A DNA stretch of 64,000 bases from Lewinella sp. 4G2 (lineage in GTDB: Bacteria; Bacteroidota; Bacteroidia; Chitinophagales; Saprospiraceae): positions 310,001 to 374,000 of the forward strand of contig NZ_LVWJ02000019.1 of the NCBI RefSeq assembly GCF_001625015.1, given 5' to 3'. A model generated the notes under the pieces. It was not told where the DNA came from. It made no database searches and was given only the letters and a program-made list of their open reading frames with translations. A program made the translations under genes and the position numbers. Shown piece after piece: positions 45,078 through 53,892 of this stretch. Numbering within the stretch: position 1 is the first letter of the stretch; each line of letters starts with the position of its first letter.

Positions 45078-45656
45078 AAAGAGCGGCGGGTGGTGGCCCG
45101 CGAAGATATCAGAAAGCTACGCACCGGCGCTGGGCACGCTGAATGGCGGAAATGAAATCTTTGAAAAGGAGGGCGCCCTCCATCCGGAAGGCGCCCAGCC
45201 CAAATTGGGATTTGCCATCAAATCCTCTTCGGAGAAAAAATTAAATCAAGCTATCACGTCACTAATTCTGGACTGATCATCATACGTAGGAGTGTGTTTT
45301 TCGCGAGTCAGATGTCAAGTTGCCGGCGAAGCCAGCCTTCGTACTGCCGCCCCAAATTCGTCAAGGGGGAAGGAGGATGCTGATGGCTCCGTCGAACGGT
45401 GGCAAAGGTGGGCTGGCGTGGGGTTGGAGGGATAGTAAAATCGGATCCTAAAGTGTTACAATTGGCTACAGCACGTTGCATTTGCTAGGTTTATGGGGAT
45501 TAAAGGCGGAATACCAGTACTTGCACAACTAATCCTTTCCATTGGGGTATCTAGAGTACCCGTTACTTGATGTGACACTGTCATGGTGAGTAAGGAGCGC
45601 ATCTTTTATCAGAGGTAAGTGCACTTCTTTCACCCCGTTCTCCCAAATTTCCACGC
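45078..45656. other. Gene-free spacer between the sensor gene and a lipoprotein gene
   Basis: No gene is supported. The only structure is GGGCGCC/GGCGCCC (about 45168-45195) with a T-rich stretch on its minus-strand side, and GGGTATCTAGAGTACCC near 45546, a short palindrome that might be a regulator site. Confidence 0.5.
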
Positions 45657-47174
45657 TTGATTCGTCCCCAGTTTCTCCTTTGCATCTTAGTTAGCTCACT
45701 CCTGTTCTTAGTTGGATGCGAAGAGCCGATGGTGTCCGCAGAAGTAGGCCCCGTAACCATCCCCGCCGAAATAACTACCCACCGGTTTGGGGCGGACTTT
45801 GCCTTTGATTCCAATTCGGACACTTACGATCCCTCACGGTTTCACGGCATCGAGGCGGCGCATTTTAGCGCTGGATTGGGCTTCACCCTATTTTCCGGAA
45901 AGGTGAACGAGCCGGACGTCTCCCAAATCGAAATGGGTGGCCGCGGTGAAGTGCAGGCTTACCTACTGACAGACCGTTGGAACCAGGCCACCACTATTCC
46001 GGATTACTACAAGACTGTCTGGACGGCCTCCGGCGCCGAGCACTTCACCAACGCGCGGGTGGGGGCAACAAAACCGGAGCGCTACCCCAACCACGGGGAA
46101 GAGATGTATGACGTATCCGGCGGACTCTACGGTCATAAAAACGGGATGGCAGGGACCAATCGGGGGGAAGAATGTTATGAATTAATCCGCAACCAGGAGG
46201 GAAGAACGACGGGCACCGAAATCGTTGCCGCCTACCGAAATGGTAAGCGGGGTGTAACGGAAATGCTGCGGGACGGAAAGTCCTACCTCGGTTCCAGAAA
46301 TAGCCGGGCATCTATCAGCCTGGACGACCTTGAGAACGATTATGACGGGCAGTCCAGATACGACCGCCCTTCCACCACCCGCCTCTTCAATGATGCCAAT
46401 CCGGAAAAGATCTGGGGCACCCGTAACGTCAATACCAACCCCGCGCTGGAGGCCAGGTTTCAGGACGCGGTGCTGCTTACCGCCGAGGCGGGAGGCTTCT
46501 TCAGCAACTTCTCCCACTTCCACCTGATCTATAATGGCATCGACCAAACGGTTGCCTACCAGCAAATTCTGCAGCAGGTACGGGAGGCAATCGACCGGGA
46601 CGGCTATTTCGTTCACGCCAACGGCTACGGAGCCATTCTGCAATACCTCGCCCTGCGGGAAACGACTACCGTGAAAGCTTACCGGGAGGAGGATCTTATC
46701 CGCATTGAAACGACCTTCAGCGGTGCAGACCTACCACGTTTTGAGGATTTTGACCAGCCGTACGTCACCGTAAAGATTTCCGTACCCGAATGGCCGGGTG
46801 TCCGGTGCGACGTTTGCGCCGGCATCAGAAAAGAGGGTACGGAGTACTACGTGGACGTTACACCCGGCCGCATTACGCTATTGCAACCGGACGTTGATGC
46901 CAATTACTACAATTTCACCCCACCAGCCGTGCTTCGGCAAACACGCAGGAATGGAGGGATCGCAGTTACTACTGACCGACCAACGCGGGTGACCGTATTC
47001 AGGGCCCCATCGGATACACCGGTCTTCAGCACTCGTCTACCGCCAGTACGGTCTGCGGAGGTTGGTACGGAACACTTTTTTAGCGCGTCGCAACTGACGG
47101 AGGCAGGGCACGACCTGTACTTCGGCCTGATGGGAGAAGCTGGGAGCAGTAGTCTCGTTAAGGCGGAGCTTTAA
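45657..47174 (+). CDS. Lipoprotein of unknown function
   Basis: 505 aa from a TTG start (MIRPQFLLCILVSSLLFLVGC, lipid Cys21), the only start that keeps the signal. The N-terminal half is rich in Asp, Asn, aromatic residues (FAFDSNSDTYDPSRFHGIEAAHFSAGLGF, PNHGEEMYDVSGGLYGHKNGMAG), the middle has GGFFSNFSHFHLIYNG (reminiscent of hydrolase active-site His turns), and the last ~150 residues look like a beta-sandwich. I do not recognise the family. Single gene. Confidence 0.65.
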   Translation: MIRPQFLLCILVSSLLFLVGCEEPMVSAEVGPVTIPAEITTHRFGADFAFDSNSDTYDPSRFHGIEAAHFSAGLGFTLFSGKVNEPDVSQIEMGGRGEVQAYLLTDRWNQATTIPDYYKTVWTASGAEHFTNARVGATKPERYPNHGEEMYDVSGGLYGHKNGMAGTNRGEECYELIRNQEGRTTGTEIVAAYRNGKRGVTEMLRDGKSYLGSRNSRASISLDDLENDYDGQSRYDRPSTTRLFNDANPEKIWGTRNVNTNPALEARFQDAVLLTAEAGGFFSNFSHFHLIYNGIDQTVAYQQILQQVREAIDRDGYFVHANGYGAILQYLALRETTTVKAYREEDLIRIETTFSGADLPRFEDFDQPYVTVKISVPEWPGVRCDVCAGIRKEGTEYYVDVTPGRITLLQPDVDANYYNFTPPAVLRQTRRNGGIAVTTDRPTRVTVFRAPSDTPVFSTRLPPVRSAEVGTEHFFSASQLTEAGHDLYFGLMGEAGSSSLVKAEL

Positions 47175-47217
47175 TCCTGCAAATGCTGGAATCAATACGG
47201 TCAAGCCAATACCGTTC

Positions 47218-49383
47218 TTACACCAAACTCTGGTACACCACCATCGCGCTCACGTAAGCCAGCACCGTCATGAAAACGAATTGGATGATGGGCCACTTCC
47301 AACCCCCGGTTTCCCGTTTAGTGACGGCGGTGGTGGACATACACATCATTGCAAAAACGTAGAAGACGAGGAGGCTCCACGACGTTGCCTGGTTGTACAC
47401 CGGTTGGCCGGTTTGGGGGTTGACCTCTTCGGCCATCCGGTCACGGATCCGTAACTCGTCGTCCGAACTGCCGATGGAGTAGATGGTGGCCATCGTTCCC
47501 ACGAAGACCTCCCGGGCGGCGAAGCTGGTGAAGAGGGCGATCCCGATCTTCCAGTCGTACCCCAAAGGCCGGATGACGGGTTCGATCGCCTTCCCAATGT
47601 GCCCGGCAAAGCTGGCCTCCAGTTTTTCGCCGGCCAGTAGATCGGCGGCTTGTTCTTCGTCCAGGCCCTGTTGTTCTACCTGACTTTGCACCCGCGACAG
47701 CGCCGCATCCATCTCGCCCGGAGGGCCAAACGTGGAGAGGCCCCACAGGATGATGCTGATGAGCAGAATGATCTTGCCAGCCTCGACGATGAAGGCCTTG
47801 ACCTTTTGCCAAACCGTGACCCCAACGTTGCGCCACACGGGGCTGCGGTACTCGGGCAACTCCAACATGAGGAAGCTGCGCTCGGGCGTTTCCAGCACCA
47901 GTTTGAAGACAAGTGCCGACAGCATGGCCGCCAGGATGCCCAGGAAGTACAAGCCGGCGAAGGCCAGGCCCTGCAAGCCAAAGCCAGCGACGGTCTTCTC
48001 CGGTACCGCGAAGGAAATGAGGATTACGTAAACGGGGATCCGCGCCGAACAACTCGTGAGTGGTGTGACGAGAATGGTAAGCAAACGCTCCTTCCAGTTG
48101 GCGATCGTCCGCGTACTCATGATGGCCGGGATGGCGCAGGCGTGGCCACTAATGAGGGCCACCACCGAGCGCCCGTTGAGGCCGAAACGCTGCATGATGC
48201 CATCAAACATGTAGGCCGCGCGGGCGAGGTAACCGACCTCCTCCAGCAGGGCGACGAAAAAGAACAGGATCGCAATCTGGGGCACGAAAACGAGGACGCC
48301 ACCAAGGCCGGCGAGGACGCCATCCACGAGCAGGTCCGTCAGCCAACCGGCACCGAAGCTTTCGCGGACGGTTGTCCCGAGCGTTTCGAAGAACCACTCG
48401 ATACCGTCCATCGGCCAGCCGGACCAGGCAAACAGGGCCTGGAACAACAGCGTCATGATGACGACGAAAATCACGGGGCCGAAGAAGCGGTGGGTCAGCA
48501 CGTCATCGATCCGGTCCGAAAAACTGGAGTTGGCACCGCCGCGGCGGACGCTGTCCTTGACAATCGGCTCGAAGGTGTCGTAGCGCTCCATTGTCTCCTC
48601 TACCTGGGCGCGGAGGGAATGGAACTCGTGCTTGACGCGGCTCTGCTGCACCAAATGGCGCGTCTTTTCCGGGATGTGCTTGAGCCAACTTGCGTGATGG
48701 GCGAGCAACAGCGCGTGGTAATCATTGCGCGCGGGCAGTTCCTGGCGGAGGTCCGCCAACACGTCGCGGGCGCTGGCACCGGGCTCGTAAAATGATTCCT
48801 GGGGGCGGTAAGCCTGGGGGTTCCGCAGCAGGTCGGCAATGGCTTGTTTGAGGTCTTCCACCCCGGTATTCTCCCGGGCGGAAAGGGCCACGACGGGAAC
48901 GCCGAGGCGGGAAGACAGCCGCTCCTTATCCACCTTCAATCCATTCTCTTCGATGAGGTCGGCCATATTGAGGACGAGCACCATCGGCAGGTCCAAGTCG
49001 CGCAGCTGAGTAAAGAGGAGGAGGTGTTTATCGAGTTTCGTGACGTCGGCCACGTAGATGATGGCATCGGGGTAGAGGTCTCCTTCCGGGTTAGTGAGTT
49101 CCTGCACGACGAGACGTTCGTCCAAACTCGTGGGGTAACAGGAGTAGGCGCCGGGGAAGTCGACCAGTTCGATGTCGGGGATGCGGTCGCCGTCCACGTC
49201 GATCTCTTCGGTGCGGGCCACGTCGCTGAGGCGGAGGGTACCGGACTTCTTTTCCACCGTTACTCCGGGGAAATTGCCGATCCGCTGGCGCAGGCCCGTT
49301 AGTAGGTTGAAGAGGGAGGATTTACCGCTATTGGGGTTCCCGACGAGGCCGACGATGGCCGTTCTTTGTTCCGTTCCGATCAT
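47218..49383 (-). CDS. feoB: Ferrous iron transporter FeoB
   Basis: 721 aa. Fe2+ import. N-terminal G domain: G1 GNPNSGKSS (15-23), G3 DFPGAYS, NMAD (G4), then a helical spacer and a membrane domain with two Gate motifs (LEEVGYLARAAYMFD...GRSVVALISGHACAIPAIMSTRTI). A loop near the C-terminal third (LSRVQSQVEQQGLDEEQAAD) is partly encoded by an 18-bp repeat copy. It overlaps feoA by 4 bp (ATGA), so the two are translationally coupled; feoC is absent. Confidence 0.96.
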   Translation of the reverse strand: MIGTEQRTAIVGLVGNPNSGKSSLFNLLTGLRQRIGNFPGVTVEKKSGTLRLSDVARTEEIDVDGDRIPDIELVDFPGAYSCYPTSLDERLVVQELTNPEGDLYPDAIIYVADVTKLDKHLLLFTQLRDLDLPMVLVLNMADLIEENGLKVDKERLSSRLGVPVVALSARENTGVEDLKQAIADLLRNPQAYRPQESFYEPGASARDVLADLRQELPARNDYHALLLAHHASWLKHIPEKTRHLVQQSRVKHEFHSLRAQVEETMERYDTFEPIVKDSVRRGGANSSFSDRIDDVLTHRFFGPVIFVVIMTLLFQALFAWSGWPMDGIEWFFETLGTTVRESFGAGWLTDLLVDGVLAGLGGVLVFVPQIAILFFFVALLEEVGYLARAAYMFDGIMQRFGLNGRSVVALISGHACAIPAIMSTRTIANWKERLLTILVTPLTSCSARIPVYVILISFAVPEKTVAGFGLQGLAFAGLYFLGILAAMLSALVFKLVLETPERSFLMLELPEYRSPVWRNVGVTVWQKVKAFIVEAGKIILLISIILWGLSTFGPPGEMDAALSRVQSQVEQQGLDEEQAADLLAGEKLEASFAGHIGKAIEPVIRPLGYDWKIGIALFTSFAAREVFVGTMATIYSIGSSDDELRIRDRMAEEVNPQTGQPVYNQATSWSLLVFYVFAMMCMSTTAVTKRETGGWKWPIIQFVFMTVLAYVSAMVVYQSLV
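47687..47704 (-). repeat. 18-bp dispersed repeat inside feoB
   Basis: Plus strand TGCACCCGCGACAGCGCC, three changes. On the minus strand it encodes ALSRVQ in a non-conserved loop of the membrane domain. Confidence 0.6.
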
Positions 49384-49613
49384 TTAATCAGGATGCTGGC
49401 CAGTTCTTGTTTGCGCAGGGCGATGCAGTGGCGGTCGATCTTCACGTACCAGCAACCACCGAAGGGGGATTTGCGAATGATGCTGAGGCGCGAACCCGGG
49501 CGGACGCCAATGTCGAGCAGTTTCCCGGCCAGGTTCTCGTTGGTAAAGCGTTCGATCTCGCCCGTCATACCAATCTGGTAGTTCGAAGCGGGGGAGTTGC
49601 GGGGGAAGGGCAT
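49380..49613 (-). CDS. feoA: Ferrous iron transport protein FeoA
   Basis: 77 aa, SH3-like FeoA domain: GEIERFTNENLAGKLLDIGVRPGSRLSIIRKSPFGGCWYVKIDRHCIALRKQELASILI. It assists FeoB. Its 3' end overlaps feoB. A TACCTTCG -7 box and a palindromic operator lie upstream. Confidence 0.93.
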   Translation of the reverse strand: MPFPRNSPASNYQIGMTGEIERFTNENLAGKLLDIGVRPGSRLSIIRKSPFGGCWYVKIDRHCIALRKQELASILIK

Positions 49614-49637
49614 GGGCGGATGGCTACTGAAGAAGCA

Positions 49638-49645
49638 CGAAGGTA
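49638..49645 (-). promoter_or_regulatory. -7 box of feoAB
   Basis: Minus strand TACCTTCG, 24 nt upstream of the feoA ATG. Confidence 0.5.
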
Positions 49646-49662
49646 CGGCGCGGGCGGATTAT

Positions 49663-49677
49663 TTAGACCCAGTCTAA
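49663..49677. promoter_or_regulatory. Palindromic operator upstream of feoAB
   Basis: A perfect 6-3-6 palindrome, TTAGAC-CCA-GTCTAA, in the -33 region of the feoAB promoter (17 nt before the -7 box). The half-site TTAG(A/G)C resembles the TTAGG-type half-sites of metal-dependent DtxR/MntR repressors. Fe- or Mn-dependent repression is therefore likely (inference). Confidence 0.6.
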
Positions 49678-49764
49678 GCCAAATGACGGAAAGATGGAAT
49701 TGGTTGGCGCTCTATGCCCTTCTTAAATCAATACATCATTTAAGCAGCCAACTTATTCTGTGTG

Positions 49765-49772
49765 TATCTTAC
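49765..49772 (+). promoter_or_regulatory. -7 box of the sugar dehydrogenase gene
   Basis: TATCTTAC, 17 nt before the ATG at 49790; gives a leader of about 12 nt. Confidence 0.45.
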
Positions 49773-49789
49773 ACGGAATAAACATTAGT

Positions 49790-51448
49790 ATGGCCTCCAC
49801 GAATATTCTTTCCACCCTGGTTCACGGCTTCACGCTGATCCTGCTACTATTTCTCCCCCAAACGGCAAATGCACAGGATGGAACCTTTAGCATGGAACTG
49901 CTGGTGCCCGAGAATTCATTAACCCGAGCGTGGGACATCCACTACGCCCCCGACGACCAATTGTGGATCACCGAGCGTTCAATTGGTCGCCTGCTACGGC
50001 TGGACCCCGAGACCGGAGCGGAGGATGAGTTACTCGTCATTCCGGGTGCCTTTTCCGCTTCCGGGCAGGATGGGCTACTGGGTTTTGCCCTCCACAAAGA
50101 CTTCGATGATGGGTCGCCATTTGTTTACCTTTCTTACACTTACCTGGAATTTTTGGAACGTCGCCAGGCCATTTTGCGCTACACCTTTACGGAAGTGGAC
50201 GGAGACGGAAGTTTAGTGGATGCCGTGCTGCTGATGGACGGGCTCCCCGCCAGCAACGACCATAATTCCGGCCGGCTGGTCTTCGGCCCCGACCAGAAGC
50301 TGTACTACACCATCGGTGATCAAGGGAACAACCAGAACCGGAATTATTGCTCCGAAGTCGTATCCCAATTTTTGCCGACCCAGGAGCAGATCGACCAGAG
50401 TAACTGGATCAACTACCCCGGCAAAACGCTACGGTTGAATCTGGATGGGTCCATTCCGGAAGACAACCCGGTCCTCGGGGGCGTACGGAGCCACATCTTC
50501 ACGCTGGGCCACCGGAACGCGCAGGGCCTGGCCTTCTCGGCCAGCGGCTTGCTCTATTCTTCCGAACACGGCCCCAACACGGATGACGAGGTGAACTTGC
50601 TGACGGCCGGTAGCAATTACGGCTGGCCACGGGTGGTTGGGATGCTCGACGACCAGGCTTACGACTACTGCAATTGGTCGTCCCTGGATAACTGCAGTGA
50701 CCTCACCTTCAGTAAGACCGAATGCCCACCGGGAGCGGAATTCTTTGAGGAGAGTAGTTTTACCGACCCTACTTACCGGGACCCTCTGATGGCTCTCTTC
50801 GCGGTGACGGACGATTACGATTTTGAAAACCCCATCTGTGAAGATTCCTATACCTGCCGGCCCAACATTGCCCCGTCCAGTTTGGCGATCTACGAGAGTG
50901 ATGCCATTCCTGGCTGGAAGAATTCCTTACTCATCCCCAGCCTCAAGCGGGGCCGGCTTTACCGCCTGAAATTAGACGATTCCGGACAGGCCATTGTGGG
51001 AGATACGACCCACCACTTTTACTCCGGCAACCGGTACCGCGATATCGCCCTGGCGCCCGATGGCAAGACCTTTTACCTACTGACGGATCAGGCCGGCCCG
51101 GTCACGGATGAATCCGGCCTTAACCGGCTGACTGACGTACGCAACCCCGGCACCATCATGAAGGTCACCTACGAGGCGAGCGTTAGCGTTCCTTCCGTCC
51201 TGGATGCCCGCGAAGTCAGCATCTACCCTAATCCCGCTACGGACCTTATTCGTTTAAATCCACAACGTCCGGACATTACCATTGCTTCGGTCACCTTACT
51301 GGATGCGCGGGGAGCCGTTGTTAAGCAAGTCGACCAATTGGGTGGCGGGCCGGTGACTTTGGCCGTCGATGAGGTGGCGGCTGGGGTGTACTTCGTCAAG
51401 GTGGTGACCGATCGGGGTTCGCTTACGCGGAGGGTGGTGGTGAGGTGA
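49790..51448 (+). CDS. PQQ-type sugar dehydrogenase with T9SS sorting domain
   Basis: 552 aa. Signal peptide (MASTNILSTLVHGFTLILLLFLPQTANAQ). Six-bladed glucose/sorbosone-dehydrogenase propeller: VPENSLTRAWDIHYAPDDQLWITERSIGRLLRLDP, GQDGLLGFALHKDF, NDHNSGRLVFGPDQKLYYTIGDQG, GHRNAQGLAFSASGLLYSSEHGPNTDDEVN. It oxidises sugars at the cell surface; PQQ synthesis genes are not in the window. C-terminal T9SS domain (VSIYPNPATDLIRLNPQ...GVYFVKVVTDRG). The ATG at 49790 is chosen over 49760 because it begins the signal peptide. Confidence 0.9.
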   Translation: MASTNILSTLVHGFTLILLLFLPQTANAQDGTFSMELLVPENSLTRAWDIHYAPDDQLWITERSIGRLLRLDPETGAEDELLVIPGAFSASGQDGLLGFALHKDFDDGSPFVYLSYTYLEFLERRQAILRYTFTEVDGDGSLVDAVLLMDGLPASNDHNSGRLVFGPDQKLYYTIGDQGNNQNRNYCSEVVSQFLPTQEQIDQSNWINYPGKTLRLNLDGSIPEDNPVLGGVRSHIFTLGHRNAQGLAFSASGLLYSSEHGPNTDDEVNLLTAGSNYGWPRVVGMLDDQAYDYCNWSSLDNCSDLTFSKTECPPGAEFFEESSFTDPTYRDPLMALFAVTDDYDFENPICEDSYTCRPNIAPSSLAIYESDAIPGWKNSLLIPSLKRGRLYRLKLDDSGQAIVGDTTHHFYSGNRYRDIALAPDGKTFYLLTDQAGPVTDESGLNRLTDVRNPGTIMKVTYEASVSVPSVLDAREVSIYPNPATDLIRLNPQRPDITIASVTLLDARGAVVKQVDQLGGGPVTLAVDEVAAGVYFVKVVTDRGSLTRRVVVR

Positions 51449-51510
51449 GTTACTTAGGTAAGTGGCGGCCTTTGCCGATACTTATGAACCCGAATAGCTT
51501 TTCCTGCTGA

Positions 51511-52062
51511 TCAGGAGGCAAAGGGGCTCACCCACGGTTTGGCCAATAGGATTTCCCGGACCTTCTCCAGGCTGACGGGGTGGCCCGAAAAACAGTCCAC
51601 TCCTACATCGATACTGCGTTCAGTGGGTAAGTCCGGAAGCGTCCCGTGAGAATGGCCGTAGAGGTGAAACGTGCCGTGGTGGGAACCATTCCATACGCGC
51701 ATGGCGTAGTGAAAGAGCACGTAATGGCGCTGGCCGCGGTGGGCGTCGGGGTCGGGCACGGATAGCTCGTAGTAGTCCTTCACCCAGGCGAACTGATCCG
51801 CGCAGGCGTGTGCGGAGCTCTCGTGGTTACCCGAGATAAGGTGAATGGTGCCGTTCAGGCGGGCGATGATCTTCCGGGTTTTGGCTGGGCTCGTCAGACT
51901 GAAGTCCCCCAGGTGATACACGGTATCGTCAGGCCCAACGGTATCATTCCAGTTTTGGATGAGGGCTTCGTCCATTTCCTGGGCGTTGGCGTAGGGGCGG
52001 TCGGTGTATTTAAGGATATTGGCGTGGCCGAAGTGGGTATCGGCGGTGAAGTAGATGGCCAT
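51511..52062 (-). CDS. Calcineurin-like phosphoesterase
   Basis: 183 aa. Metallophosphoesterase motifs in order: FTADTHFGHANIL (D-x-H), YHLGDFSL (GD), LISGNHESS (GNHE), LFHYAMRVW (H) and YGHSHGTLPD (GHxH). Small, single-domain, cytoplasmic. Substrate unknown; related proteins are phosphodiesterases of unknown target. Confidence 0.92.
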   Translation of the reverse strand: MAIYFTADTHFGHANILKYTDRPYANAQEMDEALIQNWNDTVGPDDTVYHLGDFSLTSPAKTRKIIARLNGTIHLISGNHESSAHACADQFAWVKDYYELSVPDPDAHRGQRHYVLFHYAMRVWNGSHHGTFHLYGHSHGTLPDLPTERSIDVGVDCFSGHPVSLEKVREILLAKPWVSPFAS

Positions 52063-52250
52063 TAGTTTGATCTTGTTTTAGTGGCTGGGAAATGAGTGTT
52101 CGTCAATTCCCAGGCACGTTGAGAAAAGTTGATCGGCGGGAAACGGCTGTACTTCATGGAAAGTTGCGGCCGTCTATTATAATGGGTCATTAGTTCAGGT
52201 AAACCATCATTTTAAGAAGACCACGTCCCCACCCCCTCCCCCAAAACTTA

Positions 52251-52268
52251 GCACCCGCGGCAGCGCCA
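52251..52268 (-). repeat. 18-bp dispersed repeat, intergenic copy
   Basis: Plus strand AGCACCCGCGGCAGCGCC, two changes, in the spacer between the phosphoesterase and the membrane-protein gene. Confidence 0.75.
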
Positions 52269-52315
52269 AACAGTCAAACCCGTTCCCAACCAGCCCCCCC
52301 GATATAAAGCTCTGC

Positions 52316-53083
52316 TCAATTCAATAACCAAACCAAAATTGCCGCCAGGCCACCAAACACCGCAAAAAACAGCAGCACCGGCGCCTGCACCACGCGCATG
52401 GCCACCTTGAGGATCTGACCGGTAGTGCGCTCTAAGGCAGTGACGGATTCGAGGTACATGGGCAGGATCTTGCCCTCACTGCCGGCCGCATACTTGGCGT
52501 CCATGCGGTTCATTTCCGGCCACTTGAAGATATTGGCGATGCGGCGGAGGATGCGCGTCAGCAACCCGGAAACGTAACCACCGATAAAAGGGATCTTTTT
52601 GGCCACGATCGATGCCGCCGCCGGGATAGTAACGATGTGGAGCACGCCGGCGAAAAGCAGCGTCAGGTTTTCCTGAAGGTTCGCCTTATTAGTGCCTTTA
52701 TTCACCTTATCAACGTCCGCGACGATATTGCGGAGGATCTCCATGGAGTAATTGAGCATCGAATTGATGTCGTTCCGGAACCGAATGGACAAGTAGAGAA
52801 TACCGGCAAAAAAGCCCGCCACGGCGAACAGGACGAAACCGGGGATGACGTAGAGCAGGTACTCGAGGTGCACGAGATCCCACAACCAGAAGCCCGCAAT
52901 CCAGAACAACAGGAACAAACCGATCGGCCGCAGGACCGACTCGAGCGCGTACATCGGAAACACGATGAGCTCCGCCAGTTTATCGATGACTTCCTGATCG
53001 CGGTAGGCACTAATGTCGACACCCATCTCGCTCAGAATCTTGGCGTTGAGCGCATCAGCTTCAGCCTGGGTTTTGATTTTCAT
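52316..53083 (-). CDS. Hypothetical membrane protein
   Basis: 255 aa. A 40-residue cytoplasmic helix-rich N-terminus (MKIKTQAEADALNAKILSEMGVDISAYRDQEVIDKLAELI), then four hydrophobic segments at about 50-72, 76-100, 142-165 and 228-253. The loop between segments 2 and 3 (RFRNDINSMLNYSMEILRNIVADVDKVNK) is helical and conserved-looking. I do not recognise the family. Confidence 0.65.
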   Translation of the reverse strand: MKIKTQAEADALNAKILSEMGVDISAYRDQEVIDKLAELIVFPMYALESVLRPIGLFLLFWIAGFWLWDLVHLEYLLYVIPGFVLFAVAGFFAGILYLSIRFRNDINSMLNYSMEILRNIVADVDKVNKGTNKANLQENLTLLFAGVLHIVTIPAAASIVAKKIPFIGGYVSGLLTRILRRIANIFKWPEMNRMDAKYAAGSEGKILPMYLESVTALERTTGQILKVAMRVVQAPVLLFFAVFGGLAAILVWLLN

Positions 53084-53160
53084 CTTTCACGTCTTTGAAG
53101 GAATAGTAAGGACTTACAATTAAAAGTAATATGGGAAGCGTAGCTACCAAAAAGGCAGGC

Positions 53161-53201
53161 AACGCCTGTAACGCCTGTAACGCCTGTAACGCCTGTAACG
53201 C
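53161..53201. repeat. 9-bp tandem repeat (AACGCCTGT) x 4.5
   Basis: Four perfect copies and a half of AACGCCTGT between the membrane-protein gene and the tdk 3' end. Probably a variable-number locus. Confidence 0.9.
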
Positions 53202-53238
53202 AAGCACTACCCGACTACGCTACTACCCGGCTACCCAA

Positions 53239-53826
53239 CTAATTCCGTAAATCTAAAATATTTCCCATCCCATAACACTTGCGGCAGCGCGCCTCGTAAA
53301 GATCCTTCTCACCGAGAACGACCGTACTTTGATCCTGCACCAAACGGTAAGAATGGGTAGCCAAATTCCCACAGTGCGAGCAGATGGCGTGGACTTTCGT
53401 GATGTATTCCGCCACCGAAAGCAAGTGGCACATGGGGCCGAAGGGCTCACCCCGGAAGTCCATATCCAATCCAGCGATGATGACCCGTTTGCCCTGGTTA
53501 GCCAGTTCCTGGGCGTGTTTGACGACGATCATGTCGAAGAACTGGGCTTCGTCTAAACCCACGACGGTGGTTTCTTTCGGCAGATCGAGCAATACCTTTG
53601 TGTCGGAAATGGGAGTCGCTTCGAGGGAGTTGCTATCGTGGCTTACCACCTCGTTTTCGCCGTAACGGGTGTCGATGAGGGGCTTGAAGATCTCCACTTC
53701 CTGGCCGGCGATCCGGGCCCTCTTTAGCCGGCGGATGAGTTCTTCCGTTTTGCCGGAAAACATGCTCCCGCAGATTACTTCGATCCATCCGCTGCGTTGG
53801 CCGCTAAAGTGGGGTTCTAAAAACAT
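53239..53826 (-). CDS. tdk: Thymidine kinase (type II, zinc-binding)
   Basis: 195 aa. Phosphorylates thymidine with ATP. P-loop GSMFSGKTEELIRR (20-33), DE box VVGLDEAQFF, the FRGEPF lasso-region segment, and two zinc Cys pairs (CSHCGN and CRKCY). Cytoplasmic tetramer in homologues. Divergent from the hypothetical gene at 53.9 kb; ends near the 9-bp repeat array. Confidence 0.96.
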   Translation of the reverse strand: MFLEPHFSGQRSGWIEVICGSMFSGKTEELIRRLKRARIAGQEVEIFKPLIDTRYGENEVVSHDSNSLEATPISDTKVLLDLPKETTVVGLDEAQFFDMIVVKHAQELANQGKRVIIAGLDMDFRGEPFGPMCHLLSVAEYITKVHAICSHCGNLATHSYRLVQDQSTVVLGEKDLYEARCRKCYGMGNILDLRN

Positions 53827-53892
53827 TAAGCGCCGTATTTTGCGTTAACAACTCGAATTTCGCCGCGCCAGCCAGCGGTGCGGGACGCGAAG

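Noticed and set aside
47650-48795. 381-aa plus-strand ORF opposite feoB
   Set aside because: Antisense to conserved FeoB motifs; charged, no domain.
53161-53201. Possible CRISPR or attachment site
   Set aside because: A 9-bp perfect tandem repeat only; no integrase nearby.
53271-53291. GCGGCAGCGCGCC near the tdk 3' end as a repeat copy
   Set aside because: Only part of the consensus matches, and it encodes the conserved zinc Cys segment of thymidine kinase.
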